Under the pieces are notes generated by a model. It ran no database searches and was not told the origin of the DNA. It saw only the letters and a list, made by a program, of their open reading frames with translations. The position numbers and the translations under genes are program-made. Source: Apis mellifera (taxonomy: Eukaryota > Arthropoda > Insecta > Hymenoptera > Apidae). Taken from it: 64,000 nt of DNA. Positions within the stretch are counted from its first letter, which is position 1. The number at the start of each line of letters is the position of its first letter. Shown in pieces: positions 1 to 11,500 of this stretch. The stretch is taken from assembly GCF_003254395.2 (NCBI RefSeq), contig NC_037648.1, positions 9,674,009-9,738,008 on the forward strand. Reading direction: 5' to 3'.

Positions 1-104
1 TGCAAAATACATCGTGACTGTTAATTGCTAAAGATTATTTGAAGGTCTTACCACCTTTGCGCAAACACGGTGAAATGTATTTACACGAATAAATCAACGG
101 GGAA

Positions 105-205
105 GTAGAATAGATCCGCGTGCTTGTTTAAAGGGTTGTGCAAGTAGAACAGAACCGCGCCTGGTCAGACGCGGTCAGTCGAGGAGAATAGACCCGTGTT
201 TTCTC
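105..205 (+). repeat. Degenerate 39-nt triplicate
   Basis: Related starts occur at 105 (GTAGAATAGATCCGCGTG), 144 (GTAGAACAGAACCGCGCC) and 183 (GGAGAATAGACCCGTG), spaced exactly 39 and 39 bases. The similarity is limited to about the first 17 bases of each unit, so these are either old tandem copies or three copies of a binding-site-like motif. Confidence 0.5.
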
Positions 206-1549
206 TGCCGGTGGTTCGAGTTTAAACTCTCGGATAAATTACACGGATAAATTGTCTTGCGATTATTATTAATTATTTCTTTTTTTCTATTCTGTATTTG
301 TATAACAATTCTTTTCCATTCAATCTTGTTGTACGTTTACCTTTAATTGAGATTCTAATTGTTTTGAAATTTGATAATTTTGGAATTGTATTTGTATTTT
401 CAATCTTTCTCTATCTAAATATAGCAAGAGAGAGATACAAAGTTCATGTAAAATGGATAAATTATTATTTGAAATTATACTTTGTAAAAATGTTTCATTC
501 ACGTGGAAATTTTTGTAGACTTTTTCTTAGAAAGTTGCGTTATATCGCAATTAAAATTTTCGAAATAAAATTTACAGCACGTATCTATCGATAATTAAAT
601 CGATATATATCGCGCGCGTAATGAGATTCAAGTCTCTCTCTTTTTGAATTTAATTGCAAAATTCCGCTGTATCTTGTTTGCTTTATCGTCGCTACGTGCC
701 ATTTGAACACTTTCGCATCTAAAGACGAGATATCCTCGCCTTATAGTTCACGTTCACGTTCCATTAGACGAGATATCTCCCGATACGTTCCTTTCATTAA
801 AAACTTTCATTATTCGAATAAAAATCAATTCGCGAGGATATATCACCCGTAATGGTGATAAAAAGTTATTGGATATAAATTAAACGTAACTACACTACTC
901 TCACCACTCTCGAGCTTCCCTTTACCCAAACAACATTATATTTATACGATCGATGAAGAGAAGAGATCTTCGCATTAATTTGTAATAAATTTTCATCGTG
1001 AACGAAATATAAATATACGCCGTTATAATAACCGAAATTTACAATAATAACAATAACAACAACGATAATCTCGAATAAGACACAATTGTACACAATTAAT
1101 TTATAGTACAGCTATTTATTACTTTGTACATATCGATAAATGGCGTACACAATAATGCCGCAACGTTGCATTAAACCGCCTCGAATAACAAACGTTTTAT
1201 GTTTATATGCAAACAGTTATCTCCGTTCAAACGTTTCCTCCCTCCCAGAATAATATTTGCACTGTACACTGTAGTTGTGCCCAAACTTATCATCATCCTT
1301 TTTCATCCTTTCAAAAAAAGGATTCCAATCCTTTTCCTTACAATTTTTCCAAACGATTTCCAAAAAAAAAAGTGTCGCGGACAATAATGTTTGCAAAAAA
1401 TAACAACAACGATCGTTTTCCTTCCCCTTTCCGTGAAATCACGATTGCAAACATCGTCGAGAAAAAAAAAAAGAAGAAGAAGAAAGATGAAATCGAGGAG
1501 AGGGGAGAAAAAAAACATTCGAGGAAATTTCTCGCTAACCAATTCCATG

Positions 1550-2000
1550 ATACACGCGCTCGCGCGCGCCAGAAATATTAAAAAACATTTCGAGGAGACA
1601 AAGGCGCAAAGGGGGGAGAGGAGGGGGGAGGGAATGGATGGAAAAATCGAAACGATTGCGGACTCGTGGATACGAGGAACAATCCGGTATCCCCGAGTAA
1701 TTCCTCGGGAAAAATCGGTAACGCGATACGGATGAATAGCCCCGCCGCTCGCGTTCGCCGGGGGCGCAACGCCGCTGAATTCGTTATATTTCCTTTCAAA
1801 GCAGACCGTAAAAACAGCCGACCACCACCATCTGGGAGAAGCGGAGCGAGACGAGCGGAGGAGAATCGGCCTTTTATCGCGGACCATGAAAATTCGCATG
1901 AAAATCCATCGGTCCATCGGTCGAAAACGTTTGTTAGATTTCTCTCGCGCGAGTCGCCTGCTTTTCTTTTTCTCCCTCCTCCTCCTTTTTTTTTTTTTCT
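1550..2000. other. GC- and CpG-rich block
   Basis: Contains CGCGCTCGCGCGCG near 1556 and many CG dinucleotides, then a T-rich tract. Long frames are open on both strands (up to 204 codons) without recognisable protein features. It may be a regulatory or unmethylated CpG-rich segment. No gene can be supported. Confidence 0.4.
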
Positions 2001-2149
2001 TTTTGCTGTCCGTACGTTCTTAGATTTGGATGTTGAAAATGTTGATTGGATTTCGTTGCGCATACGAGAATATTTTATATTTTCAAAATACGCTCGCTTC
2101 TTAATTTTTATTATCGTAAGAGAGATTCTTAAGTTTGTAGCCATTTATA

Positions 2150-2462
2150 GCTATCGATAAAGTAAATAATCAATTTTACGCTTTCTTAATGTTGAATGGT
2201 TACTTACAATTGTACAATTTTTCTAAACGATGCAAAAAAATTCATTTGCAAAAATAAATAATCAATTTAATGGTTAAACAATTATTATGATAAATAATTC
2301 CACAAGTTGTTACTTACGTGTACAATTTTTCTAAACGATGCAAAAAGAAATTCGTTTGCAAAAACAACGATCGTTTTTCTTCCTATCGATAAAATAAATA
2401 ATCAATTTTATGCTTTCTTAAATTACAATTATTACGATAAATAATTCCACAAGTTGTCACGC
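2150..2462 (+). repeat. Local cluster of shuffled short duplications
   Basis: Three kinds of block recur in this A+T-rich stretch. CTATCGATAAA plus AAATAATCAATTT occurs near 2152 and 2383, with AAATAATCAATTT also at 2256. GTACAATTTTTCTAAACGAT plus a TTTGCAAAAA block occurs near 2212 and 2321. TAAATAATTCCACAAGTTGT occurs near 2290 and 2439. The spacings differ (roughly 92-235 bp), so this is a rearranged duplication rather than a clean tandem array. The phrase GCAAAAA..CAACGATCGTTTT is also echoed upstream near 1392-1420. Confidence 0.8.
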
Positions 2463-2532
2463 AATTATATTCGACGATGGAAAAATCCGTTCCTGATCAA
2501 TTAGAATTAGAACAGTCTTGGAGAGAGTTCCT

Positions 2533-2754
2533 ATGACCGAGACACTGCCTCCGTCCTTCCCATCTCGAGAGAATGGCGTTTCTCACGAGTCGATTACGCA
2601 ACTCTGGCTGCCGATCGTGAATCGCAAGAGAAACCGCGGATCGATGGTGTTGTACAGTGGCGAGGAAGAGGAGGAGGAGGATCATTACGGCGCAGAAGCG
2701 ACGGCTAGAAGAATAAATTCGACGAAGAATGGATCGGAAGAAATGGAGGAGTAA
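2533..2754 (+). CDS. Candidate small ORF, 73 codons, acidic C-terminus
   Basis: An ATG at 2533 opens 73 codons ending with TAA at 2752-2754. The peptide starts MTETLPPSFPSRENGVSHES and has a Glu-rich stretch (EEEEEEDHYGAEATARR). This block is clearly less A+T-rich than its neighbours. The start context (C at -3) is weak. An AG acceptor-like site (TTAGAACAG) lies about 15 bases upstream, so it could be a last exon. No homology is recognised. Confidence 0.17.
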   Translation: MTETLPPSFPSRENGVSHESITQLWLPIVNRKRNRGSMVLYSGEEEEEEDHYGAEATARRINSTKNGSEEMEE

Positions 2755-2759
2755 AAAAT

Positions 2760-5700
2760 TGACTCCCCTTCCTTTATTTTATTTACTTACTTACTTATTT
2801 TTCTTATATCTCCTCTCTTCTTCCTCCCATCGATACCACGTATAAGTTGATAATGAACGATCGTATTGAAAACGTTCTTGAACCGAGTCCTATCGCATCG
2901 ACCTGCTTTCGAAAGAAGCGGCCTTGATTTCGTCGCGACGAAATACTTATCCCTCTGTCGATGATTTCTCTATTTCCTTTTTCTTCCTCTTTTCTCTAAA
3001 CTCATGTCATTACGCGAATAATTATTAACTTGCCACGAGGAAGGGAGGGGGGAGAGTTGAAGGGAGTGGATACGGATGTAGGAAGACGCGGTTCCCGTCG
3101 AGATTAAACCTCTGAATGGGGGTTTAAGGATAGTTTCTCCCTTGGTGATATTTCACCTCTGGGGCTCGAGTTTGTTTAGGTTGGATGCGGTCCGATGATG
3201 CCGATGGTGTGTAAGGCGCTCTGTTTGTCGCGTTTCCGAAGTTGTAAGGTTTCGGTTAGTAGAATGTTCCGTAACTATAAGGAGAATTATAAGTGTAGGG
3301 TGAACTACTAGTTGATGGAAAGTTTTCTAATTATGGATACGGATTAATTTTGTTCGAACGAGGAATAGATAGGAGAGAAATCTGGATAAAAGGAGACGAG
3401 CGAAGCATTTTATGAGAAGCAAAAAGAATAATTAAGCATCATTTATTTATATATTGTAAATTTAGATTGATTCGAGTCTTGCACGAAAAGAAATGAGAGA
3501 ATTCTTACGCGATATTCCAATTATCAGAAAAACTAGGCGTAATGATCGGGTCATTTTCCACCTGATCGAACGTTCGCTGAAAGAAAGGAAGAAAGAAAGG
3601 GAAATATATGCACGAGGGAATCCCGATGGGATGCTAGAATTCCCGGCAAAAACCAAGTATCGTTTCGCCAAATTCCAATGGAACATGTTTATCCCGAATC
3701 GGTTGACAAGATCGACATTAAAAAGCAGCGAATTCCACCGAATTCGTTGCCCGAGTTTTTGTCACCCGGCCAACGAAACTAGCCAACGAATAATAATGGC
3801 GCTCGATTTGATAAAACGCACCGCGTTGAAAATCCCTCTCACTTCGTTACAAATATTGTACAAATTGGCGAGTAGAATATTTTTTTTTTGTTTTTCTTTT
3901 TCCCTTAATTGAAGCATTAATATATTACAAATAGAGGGAGAGATAAGGGTTGGATTGTGTACGTATCTTTAATCCGACGCTCTATTATGACGGCATGTTG
4001 AATTAAAAAAAAAAAAAGCGAGTTTTTGTTCGTCGTCCCAGATGAAAAGAAGCTAATGCTGGAATTGAAAGCCGAGGTGATAAAAATCTTTCCTTTTTTG
4101 TTTGCTTTTCGATCATTTTACGAGTGAAATGTCTCGTTGTTTCGAGAATGGAAAAGTATGAAAAGTATACGAATAAATATTGTAAAAATTTTATAAAAGA
4201 AAGAATGAAAAGGAAAAGATTAATTTTAATATCGAAATGAAGCGAATACTTATCGACTCGATAACTCGATCAGTTTTTTAATTATAATAACTAATTTTGA
4301 TGATAATCAAGCTATGTGTCCACGGCATATTTAGGTAAATATTACGGTGTGTATATTGAGCCACGATTAACCCTTGTCCTTTCCGCAACCTGCAACGCTA
4401 TTAATATTCCCCCCCCTCCCTTGTTGAAAAGATGCGTCCACGTCATCACTCTCGAAACCGTGAATAATTTCCCGTACGATACTCTCATGGAGAATCCTGG
4501 AGAACAATGCCCTCTATTTTTCCTCGTTAATACGCTAATCCTCGCTTCTTTCTGCAATCCCGAGTTATTACACCGCACAATCTTCTCTTTCACTTGAAAT
4601 TCCGGATTTTCCCCGTGAATTTTCCAATCTTCGAGAATAAATTATTCACACGAGGGGACACAAAGAGAGGATGGTAAAAAAAAAAAAAAAAGAAAGTATT
4701 GAAAAAATATCGGAGAATGAAGAGATGATTGTGATAATCAAAGCAACTCTTAAATTTGAAAATCTCTCGCGAATTTTTTAATTTTAGAAAGATGTGTTAT
4801 TTATTTATCTTACAAGACGAAACAGATTTGATAAAAATGGGATGTTTTGTGTTTTATCCTCAAGAAAAAAAGAAAAAGTCTGGAATCTTTTGCGCTCTTT
4901 CAAAAATTCCAATTTTTTTCGCATCTTTGGCAACGACAGTTGGCCGAAAGGAGAGCGGTTCGAAAGGGAAGGGAAATAACAGGATAACCGGAGTTTTATC
5001 GACGAAAATATTCGCCGTTGAAAATTTTTGACAACGAAACGTTTTCCAAATCGGAGACGTCCCTTTGCGTTTGTTGGGAAACGAAAATCGAGCACCGATC
5101 GCGCGAATTTTTCCGCTCCGTTTCCATTTTCAAAGGGAGGCTCGAGTCGCGCGGTGCCGAATTTCGAAAAAAAAAAAATAGCCGCGTCTTTGAAAATTTT
5201 TTATAAAACCATGCGTATCCGGCTCGCGATGGAAATCACTTTAGAAATTAATTTCTGAACGGTGGGGGAAGGGGACGCATGCGATCGAGTTCACATCGAA
5301 TGATGAAAAAGTAAAGGGAAATAACAAGGAATTTTGGGCGAAGTTAATACTTTTGGGGATTGAAATCGATTGACTGTGGTGCTCCTTGCTATCGAATTGC
5401 AACTATGTCAAAGTGAAACAAGTTTCGAGATGTATCGCTTGTTGCTTTGTGCGTGGATAGTTTTGCAGGTGTGAAACAAAATTTATCGTTTCAATTTTCT
5501 GATTTATTTGAAGAATTTCGAACGATTTTTATTCCTGTTCGAATATTTATATATATTTCTCATATTAATTAAATTATTTTTCTCGTAGTTTACAAAATAA
5601 TACGGAATCTATATGTGAAATCGATTTTTGCAATAATTTAATTTAAACTAATCCAACGATAATATTATCGCGTATAATATTTTTATCGTGCTCTCATCGA

Positions 5701-6640
5701 TGAAATCGCCAAAAGAAACGGAAGGGAAAAATTAACAGATTTCTCGAATCGAGAAAATTTATCGAATGTGGAACCGATGCATGATAATTAATACGTACGA
5801 TTATCTAGTACGAATGTAATATATCGTGCGTGTAATTAAAGTATCGATTACGTAATTATCCTCTATCCATCCGCATATGATAATTATTAACGCGAGCAGA
5901 ATTTCGCGAGAGGCGGAAGTTTCGCGGTGACAGGTGAAACAATTGCACCATTTCTTCTCTCCCTTATGATACTCGAAAATAATAGTATCCTGGACGCTTC
6001 AGAGAACGTTTCCAAGACGGCGTTTCCACTTAAAGCACTTAGCCAGGGTATACTTGTATACCCGGCTTTTAATGATGCTGGTAAGGAGGTCAGTGGACCA
6101 TGCTCATTGAATGAAGTACGTGGTCACGTGCGGTGACAACACGATTTTTCCTTTTTTTTTTTTTTTTAAAGAACCAGCGTTTTTATCAGGTTGAAGCTCG
6201 TTGACATAATGCTACTTAATTAACATTCGTCTTTTTTAATTCGATGATACACACAGTGATGAGAGATAAAATGAGAGATTTAAAGAGGGAGAAGGGGTAG
6301 TAAGAAGGTATATAGTAGGTTCGTTTCATGGTTTCATTTATCTTGCACAGTTTTTTTGACGAGTTTAAAGACTCGGAGAGACGATTAATTAAGTAAATTA
6401 AATATTTAACTCTTGTGTCAATACCGAGTGCCCTTTTCCCCTTGAGATAAAATTTAAAACTTTTGCCTTTTTATCCAAAAAACTTTTCAAATTCAAGAAT
6501 CGATCCGTCGAGAATAATTCATGAAAATAATTAAACTTGAATTGTATTGGTTAAATATTCGGCTTATATCTCGAGATCAAAAGATTTAAAAGAACAATAA
6601 AATCAATTTAAAATCTTTAGTATACTATTAGTGAGATCGT
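2760..6640. other. Non-coding A+T-rich stretch
   Basis: No gene, RNA or repeat family was recognised. It contains scattered poly-A tracts (around 4005, 4680 and 5168), short TCGA-rich segments and the palindrome at 6041. Open frames of 60-139 codons occur on both strands with Lys/Arg/Phe-rich composition and are not supported. Confidence 0.6.
6041..6067. other. Imperfect palindrome (hairpin)
   Basis: GGGTATAC-TT-GTATACCC is a perfect 8-bp inverted repeat. It extends to AGCC/GGCT on the outside past one unpaired A at 6045, giving a 12-bp stem. Confidence 0.85.
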
Positions 6641-6644
6641 TACG

Positions 6645-7580
6645 TTATAATTTACCTTAAAACTCGATAAAAATCTTATTAAAATTACAAAAAATTTGAA
6701 CCGCTACAACTCCGAAGATAATAACTTCCGGTCAATGGATGAAAGCTCGTTAGAAGCGCGGAACCTTCCCCTTTAAAACGCTTTTTCATTCATCCCGATA
6801 CAACTTCCGGTTCCCGAGTTATCGTCGTGTAAAGAGAAGGGTAATTTTTAATCATACGTCTTTAATCGGATTAATTCGTATTGAAATTAGAAAAAATTTG
6901 AACCGCTATAACTCCGGAGATAATAACTTCCGGTCAATGGATGAAAGCTCGTTAGAAGCGCGGAACCTTACCCTTTAAAACGCTTTTTCGTTCGTCCCGA
7001 TACGACTTCCGGTTGCCGAGTTATCGTCGTGTAAAGAGAAGGGTAATTTTTAATCATACGTCTTTAATCCGATTAAATCCTATTGAAATTAGAAAAAATT
7101 TGAACCGCTATAACTCCGGAGATAATAACTTCCGGTCAGTGGATGAAAGCTCGTTAGAAGCGCTGGACCTTCCCCTTTAAAACGCTTTTTCATTCGTCCC
7201 GATACGACTTCCGGTTGCCGAGATATCGTCGCGTAAAGAGAAAGGTAATTTTTGATCGTTTACTACCTTCATCCTTGTCGCTTATTCGGATCTCTCGCTC
7301 GCACCTCGCCTCGCTGACCTATCCCAATTCGAGATAAGCGAAGTCGCGATTCCTAGAAAAACGTAGTAGCGTTTCCAGGAAAAAATGTAGGTCAGTGGGT
7401 CGCGAGCCCATTCATAAATCCGCCACTGTCTTGAGCGCTATTGACACTTTGAACGCTTATATCTCGGCAACCGATTGAGATATCGGGATAATTCAAAAAG
7501 GGACTTCATCGGTACACTCTCCTCTATATCCCGAGTGTGTTTCAACGACAAAATTTTTAATTTCTCCTCGTGTATTTGAT
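6645..7580 (+). repeat. Composite repeat element, forward copy (3 x 202-bp array plus core)
   Basis: The left part is a tandem array with an exact 202-bp period: the landmark CCGCTA recurs at 6701, 6903 and 7105. Each unit carries GATAATAACTTCCGGTCA, a GCTCGTTAGAAGCG block, CCCGATACGACTTCCGG, a CGAGTTATCGTCGTGTAAAG block and an A+T-rich spacer. From about 7259 a single-copy core follows. It contains GACCTATCCCAATTCGAGAT, CCTAGAAAAACGTAGTAGCG, GTAGGTCAGTGGGTC and CTTATATCTCGGCAACCG, and ends near 7540-7580. The same array and core, in the same order, recur in reverse complement at 27625-28745. The outer end in both copies is CTTAAAACTCGAT. No open frame spans it and 202 is not a multiple of three. 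I do not recognise the family. It could be a non-autonomous transposable element with an internal satellite, or a seeded satellite. Confidence 0.9.
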
Positions 7581-8060
7581 ATCCAATGTCGAAATTTCTT
7601 TCGTAACTTTACGTGATTTAAAATACGCGAGGATTTAAATCTCTCGAAATTAGACGCCTATCTCTGCCCCCTTTTCCCTCTTCCTCCTCTATAATCGTCG
7701 AAATTCAACGTCGCAGCTGCGAGGATTTACGAAATGCGGCAAAATTCACGGGAATAAAAGTGGCGTTTGAATCGGCGGTGAACAAAGCGAGGTTGGGATC
7801 TCGAAAATAAGACGGTTGCTTTTTCCCGGGGCGCATCTGAATTCAGGCGGTCGGAGGGTTGAAATTCAGAATGGCGTGGCATGTGTCACACGTGTTAGCC
7901 CCGTGGCCCGCGGAAAATTCTTGATGCTCGACGAGGCGAGAATAAAGTAGACGGGTTCTCTGTCTTTGAATTTCTTCCGGGCCGCTTGTAACGCGTCCTG
8001 CGGGAAAGCCTCTGCTACGTGTCGAATAAATTAGAACTTTTCGTCCTCGCAACGGCCAAG

Positions 8061-8525
8061 CTTTTTTTTCTCTCTCTCTCTCTCCTTCTTTCTTTTTTTT
8101 TTTTTTTCTAGAGCAATTTCTTAGGCTTACAGACACCGTTCGCATATCTCTCCTTCGTTCCTTCGCTTTTAAGAGAAACGCGCTTTAAGAGAAAATGAGA
8201 ATTGATATTTTCTTTTATCTTCTCCTCGTTCTTATATCATTTCTTGTATGTTTCTTTTTTCTTCTTCTTTTTTTATCTTTTTCCATCTCTCCTTCTCTTC
8301 TCTCTTCCATTGCACTCGTAACATCCAGTCTGCTAGCCTCGAAGCTACGTTTCTCTATAATTACTCTGTCAATCTTTCTCATCCGTATAGCTTTACGTCT
8401 TTTTCCTACCTCTTCTTCCTTTCTTTTTTCCTCCTCGTGTTTTCCCTGTCTCTTTTGCTTCCTGTTTTATTTACGATACTCGACGTTTCTGCTTTCGAGG
8501 AATCGAGTTGTATCGCATAAACTAT
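8061..8525 (+). repeat. Pyrimidine-rich low-complexity stretch
   Basis: 8061-8110 is an almost pure pyrimidine run: a (CT)n core with T tracts on both sides. 8195-8520 is again strongly T/C-rich on the + strand, with scattered TTTTTCTTC and CCTCTTCTTCC words. Open frames here (90-151 codons) are Phe/Leu/Ser-rich and reflect composition only. Confidence 0.8.
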
Positions 8526-8529
8526 CTCG

Positions 8530-11500
8530 AGGAAATAGTAAAATATCGATTTTCAGAAGAATTTTCTATTCGTCGTCGTATCGATTATTGGCAAAACTGT
8601 TTCATCGATATACACGTTTGTCAATTAACATATTTAACTTTGTGAAATGACTCATTATTAAATCGAATAGAAAAACAAATCCTTTTTCATCCAATTCAAT
8701 CGTAACGCGATTCTTCCTCTGAAAACCTACCTTACGCGTATATATGACGTAGCAGCATCCTTTTGGAAAATCGCCACTGCTTGTATAACGGGCTTGCAAC
8801 GAACGATTCACGTTAAAACGGCAGAAACTAAAAACTCGGCCGTATTCAGCGCGATTTTTCAGAAGCGGAAGTACGACGACGCAGAGATGAAGGGGGGTGA
8901 GGGATCTGATATAAATGTAACGCGACAGCCAACTTCTACATATCGCGGCAGGGGGTTGAAAGGGACGACAGCGTGGCTCTGCTGGCCTTTTTTTCTTGCC
9001 TTCTTCTCCTCCTTTTTTTCCTCCGCGAAACGGAATTCGCGTGCAATTTTCTTGCGTCCCGGGGATCCGCAGCGTCCGCGTTTTCGAATTGAAAACAGTC
9101 GCGAAACCTTCTTACGCGCGTCGACTCCCTTTCAACAATTGCGGATGTGTGGTGCTTTGTGGATGTGGACGAAAAGAAATGGACGAGAGGAGAGGATATA
9201 AATTAAGGAACGTCCCATTGGATTGGGAGAAATTTTGGAAAATTCTGAATGGTACTTTTAAAATTAATAATAATTAGAGGAAATTTCTTCTTATTGCACG
9301 TTTTATTTATTTATCTCCGTTTCGAATATTTTTATTTTATCAAGGTAAGGAATTTTTTAAAAAGTGAAATTCTTCGTAAATTCTTGTTAGATTATTATTT
9401 ACGACGCACTCTCTTCGGGAGGATAGTAAAATTCCTAGGATATTAATACCTTTCGCGGGAAGACGCGAGAGGAGCATCTTTCTTCGAATGAGACGCTCGA
9501 AGGCGGGCGGAAACTCGACTTATTCCCGTGAAAAGTAATTGTGTTTACCAAAACGCGTTTCTCATGTAAACGTGGCGCCGGTCTGGCGATTGTCAGTCAG
9601 AATCCCATGGTGACGAAGACGACACGGTGGAAAGCTGTGACTGTTTAATCTCTCTGAAGCTTATCTTGGACGAAATTGCATTAAACACTAGGAAAATTGC
9701 GTGGAAAGGCGAGCTTTAGACAACGATAGAGCATCGTAGAGTAAATACGATCAAAACTCGTTTTATCAATCGCATAGAATGATTAACTTCATATTAGTTC
9801 AAGAAATTTTCTCAAAACAAATTAAAAGAAGAGGATCCCTCTATTAAATGAAGCACAAATGAAAGTATATTTGCAACAAGATTCCTGTAAATTAGAAAAT
9901 ATAAATAAATAAATAAATAAGAATAAATAGAAGGAATAAATAGAAAGAAAGAAAGGGAAGAGAAGAAGCAATTTCGAAAAATTTCCTCCGAGGAACTTTC
10001 CCTCCTCCTACGACTTTTTCACGAATGTTTGACAAGATTCAGGAGGTGGACAAGAAGGGGGAGGTGGATTAAATCCACGCACAGCCGAGAAGCTGTGGGG
10101 ATGATAAAGCGAGATTTTCTCGGGCAATTTTTAAGACCGGTTAACGATCCAAGAGAGTAATCGCACGGGATTGAAACCGCGACGACATTAATCACGTTGA
10201 TGATACATTTTATATTCAACGAATTTCTCTCCCCCCTTCTCTCCACCACCGCAACCCTCTCTCAAACAGTCATTTTAATCATTAAGTTGGCGCACAACAG
10301 GTAAGAAAAAGGTTTCCGCCGAGGTAAAAACTGGGTTTTTGCTTATTTAAAGCGAATTTTTTCCCTTCCTCCTCTTTCTTCCTTTCTTCCTTCCTTTTTT
10401 AATCTCTCCTCCGGAAAAGGGAGAAACGCTGAGTGCTGGCGAGTTCGCGATACTTTTTTGCCATTCACCCTCCCTCTCCCCCGAGAAAGATATATTGGAG
10501 CAAAGTTTTTCTCCAAGAGACGGAATTTTCCAAAAATCGAGAGCGTTTTTATTACACACGTTTCGTTAAACGAACCATGATAATGTGTTAACGAGAATTG
10601 ATACATCACGAATTCGATATTCGTGTTAAAAATTTCCTTTTTTACAAACCTTGTGTATCATTCTTAAATCCAGAAATTTAATTCAAAATCTCGATATACT
10701 CGTAAAATAATGATGTAAAGTGACGCGTATCAACGATACGGTTGGATTAATCCGGCTCGACGCCGTCATCGAGCCATCATCGAGATGACGCTTTGGCGGG
10801 AAACGGAGCCGCAAACTGAGACAAAGGGGAAAGAAGGATTGCACGAGGGGGTGGAATGTGCCGTTGAGGTGGGTGGGTGGGAGAAGGAGCAGCGTGCCGC
10901 TCTAGCAGCTCTCCACCGATCAATACGTCTCTACACCCCCCATCGGTGCACCATCGGTGGCTGCGTTTCCGCTGTTTTCGCGCTCAAGAAGGCATAACCA
11001 CGTTGAGATTATCATCGAGTCAAACCACTGAATCTCATCAGATTCTTATACTTTTTGCAAATTTCGCGATGGAAATTGTCGAATTGATATCCAAAGTTCC
11101 TAAATTGAAATTTTAAATTAATGATTTTTTTCTTAATAATAAATCTGTCATATTTTTAATTAATAAAGATAAAGTGGAACATAATGGAAACACATTGGAC
11201 AAACGTGGAGGAGAGTGTTCAGAATCGATTTAAAATCCGTATTTCCACGTTCCTACGAAAGCAAACAAACAGTGTGGACAATCACACCCCTCGAAAGGGT
11301 TGAGGATGAGGTTTTCGATGCGCGACGACGTGGCGGGAGCTGATATCTCTCTCTCCCCGCCCCCCTCTCGAATTTTTGCCACTCTTTCTCGACGAGAAAC
11401 GGTTCGCCCGATACGTACGGGACGCGTAGATACGGAAGAGGTGTTTGGCAGACGAGCTGTGAAATGGATTGGCCCTCCTCCTTCTTTGCTTCAAAGGGGA

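Noticed and set aside
190..240. GGTTCGAGTTT, resembling a tRNA T-arm
   Set aside because: No A box, acceptor stem or anticodon arm can be folded around it.
1303..1917. 204-codon open frame on the minus strand, the longest in the window
   Set aside because: It has an ATG, but runs through poly-T and CT tracts giving Phe/Leu/Ser runs, and other frames on both strands (188 and 164 codons) are open over the same GC-rich block. Composition explains it.
6645..7260. Regular repeats that could suggest a CRISPR-like array
   Set aside because: Units are 202 bp and continuous without unique spacers, in a eukaryotic genome.
8195..8650. 151-codon Phe/Leu/Ser-rich frame that looks like a membrane protein
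   Set aside because: Pyrimidine-rich DNA encodes Phe, Leu and Ser by default; no signal of coding beyond composition.
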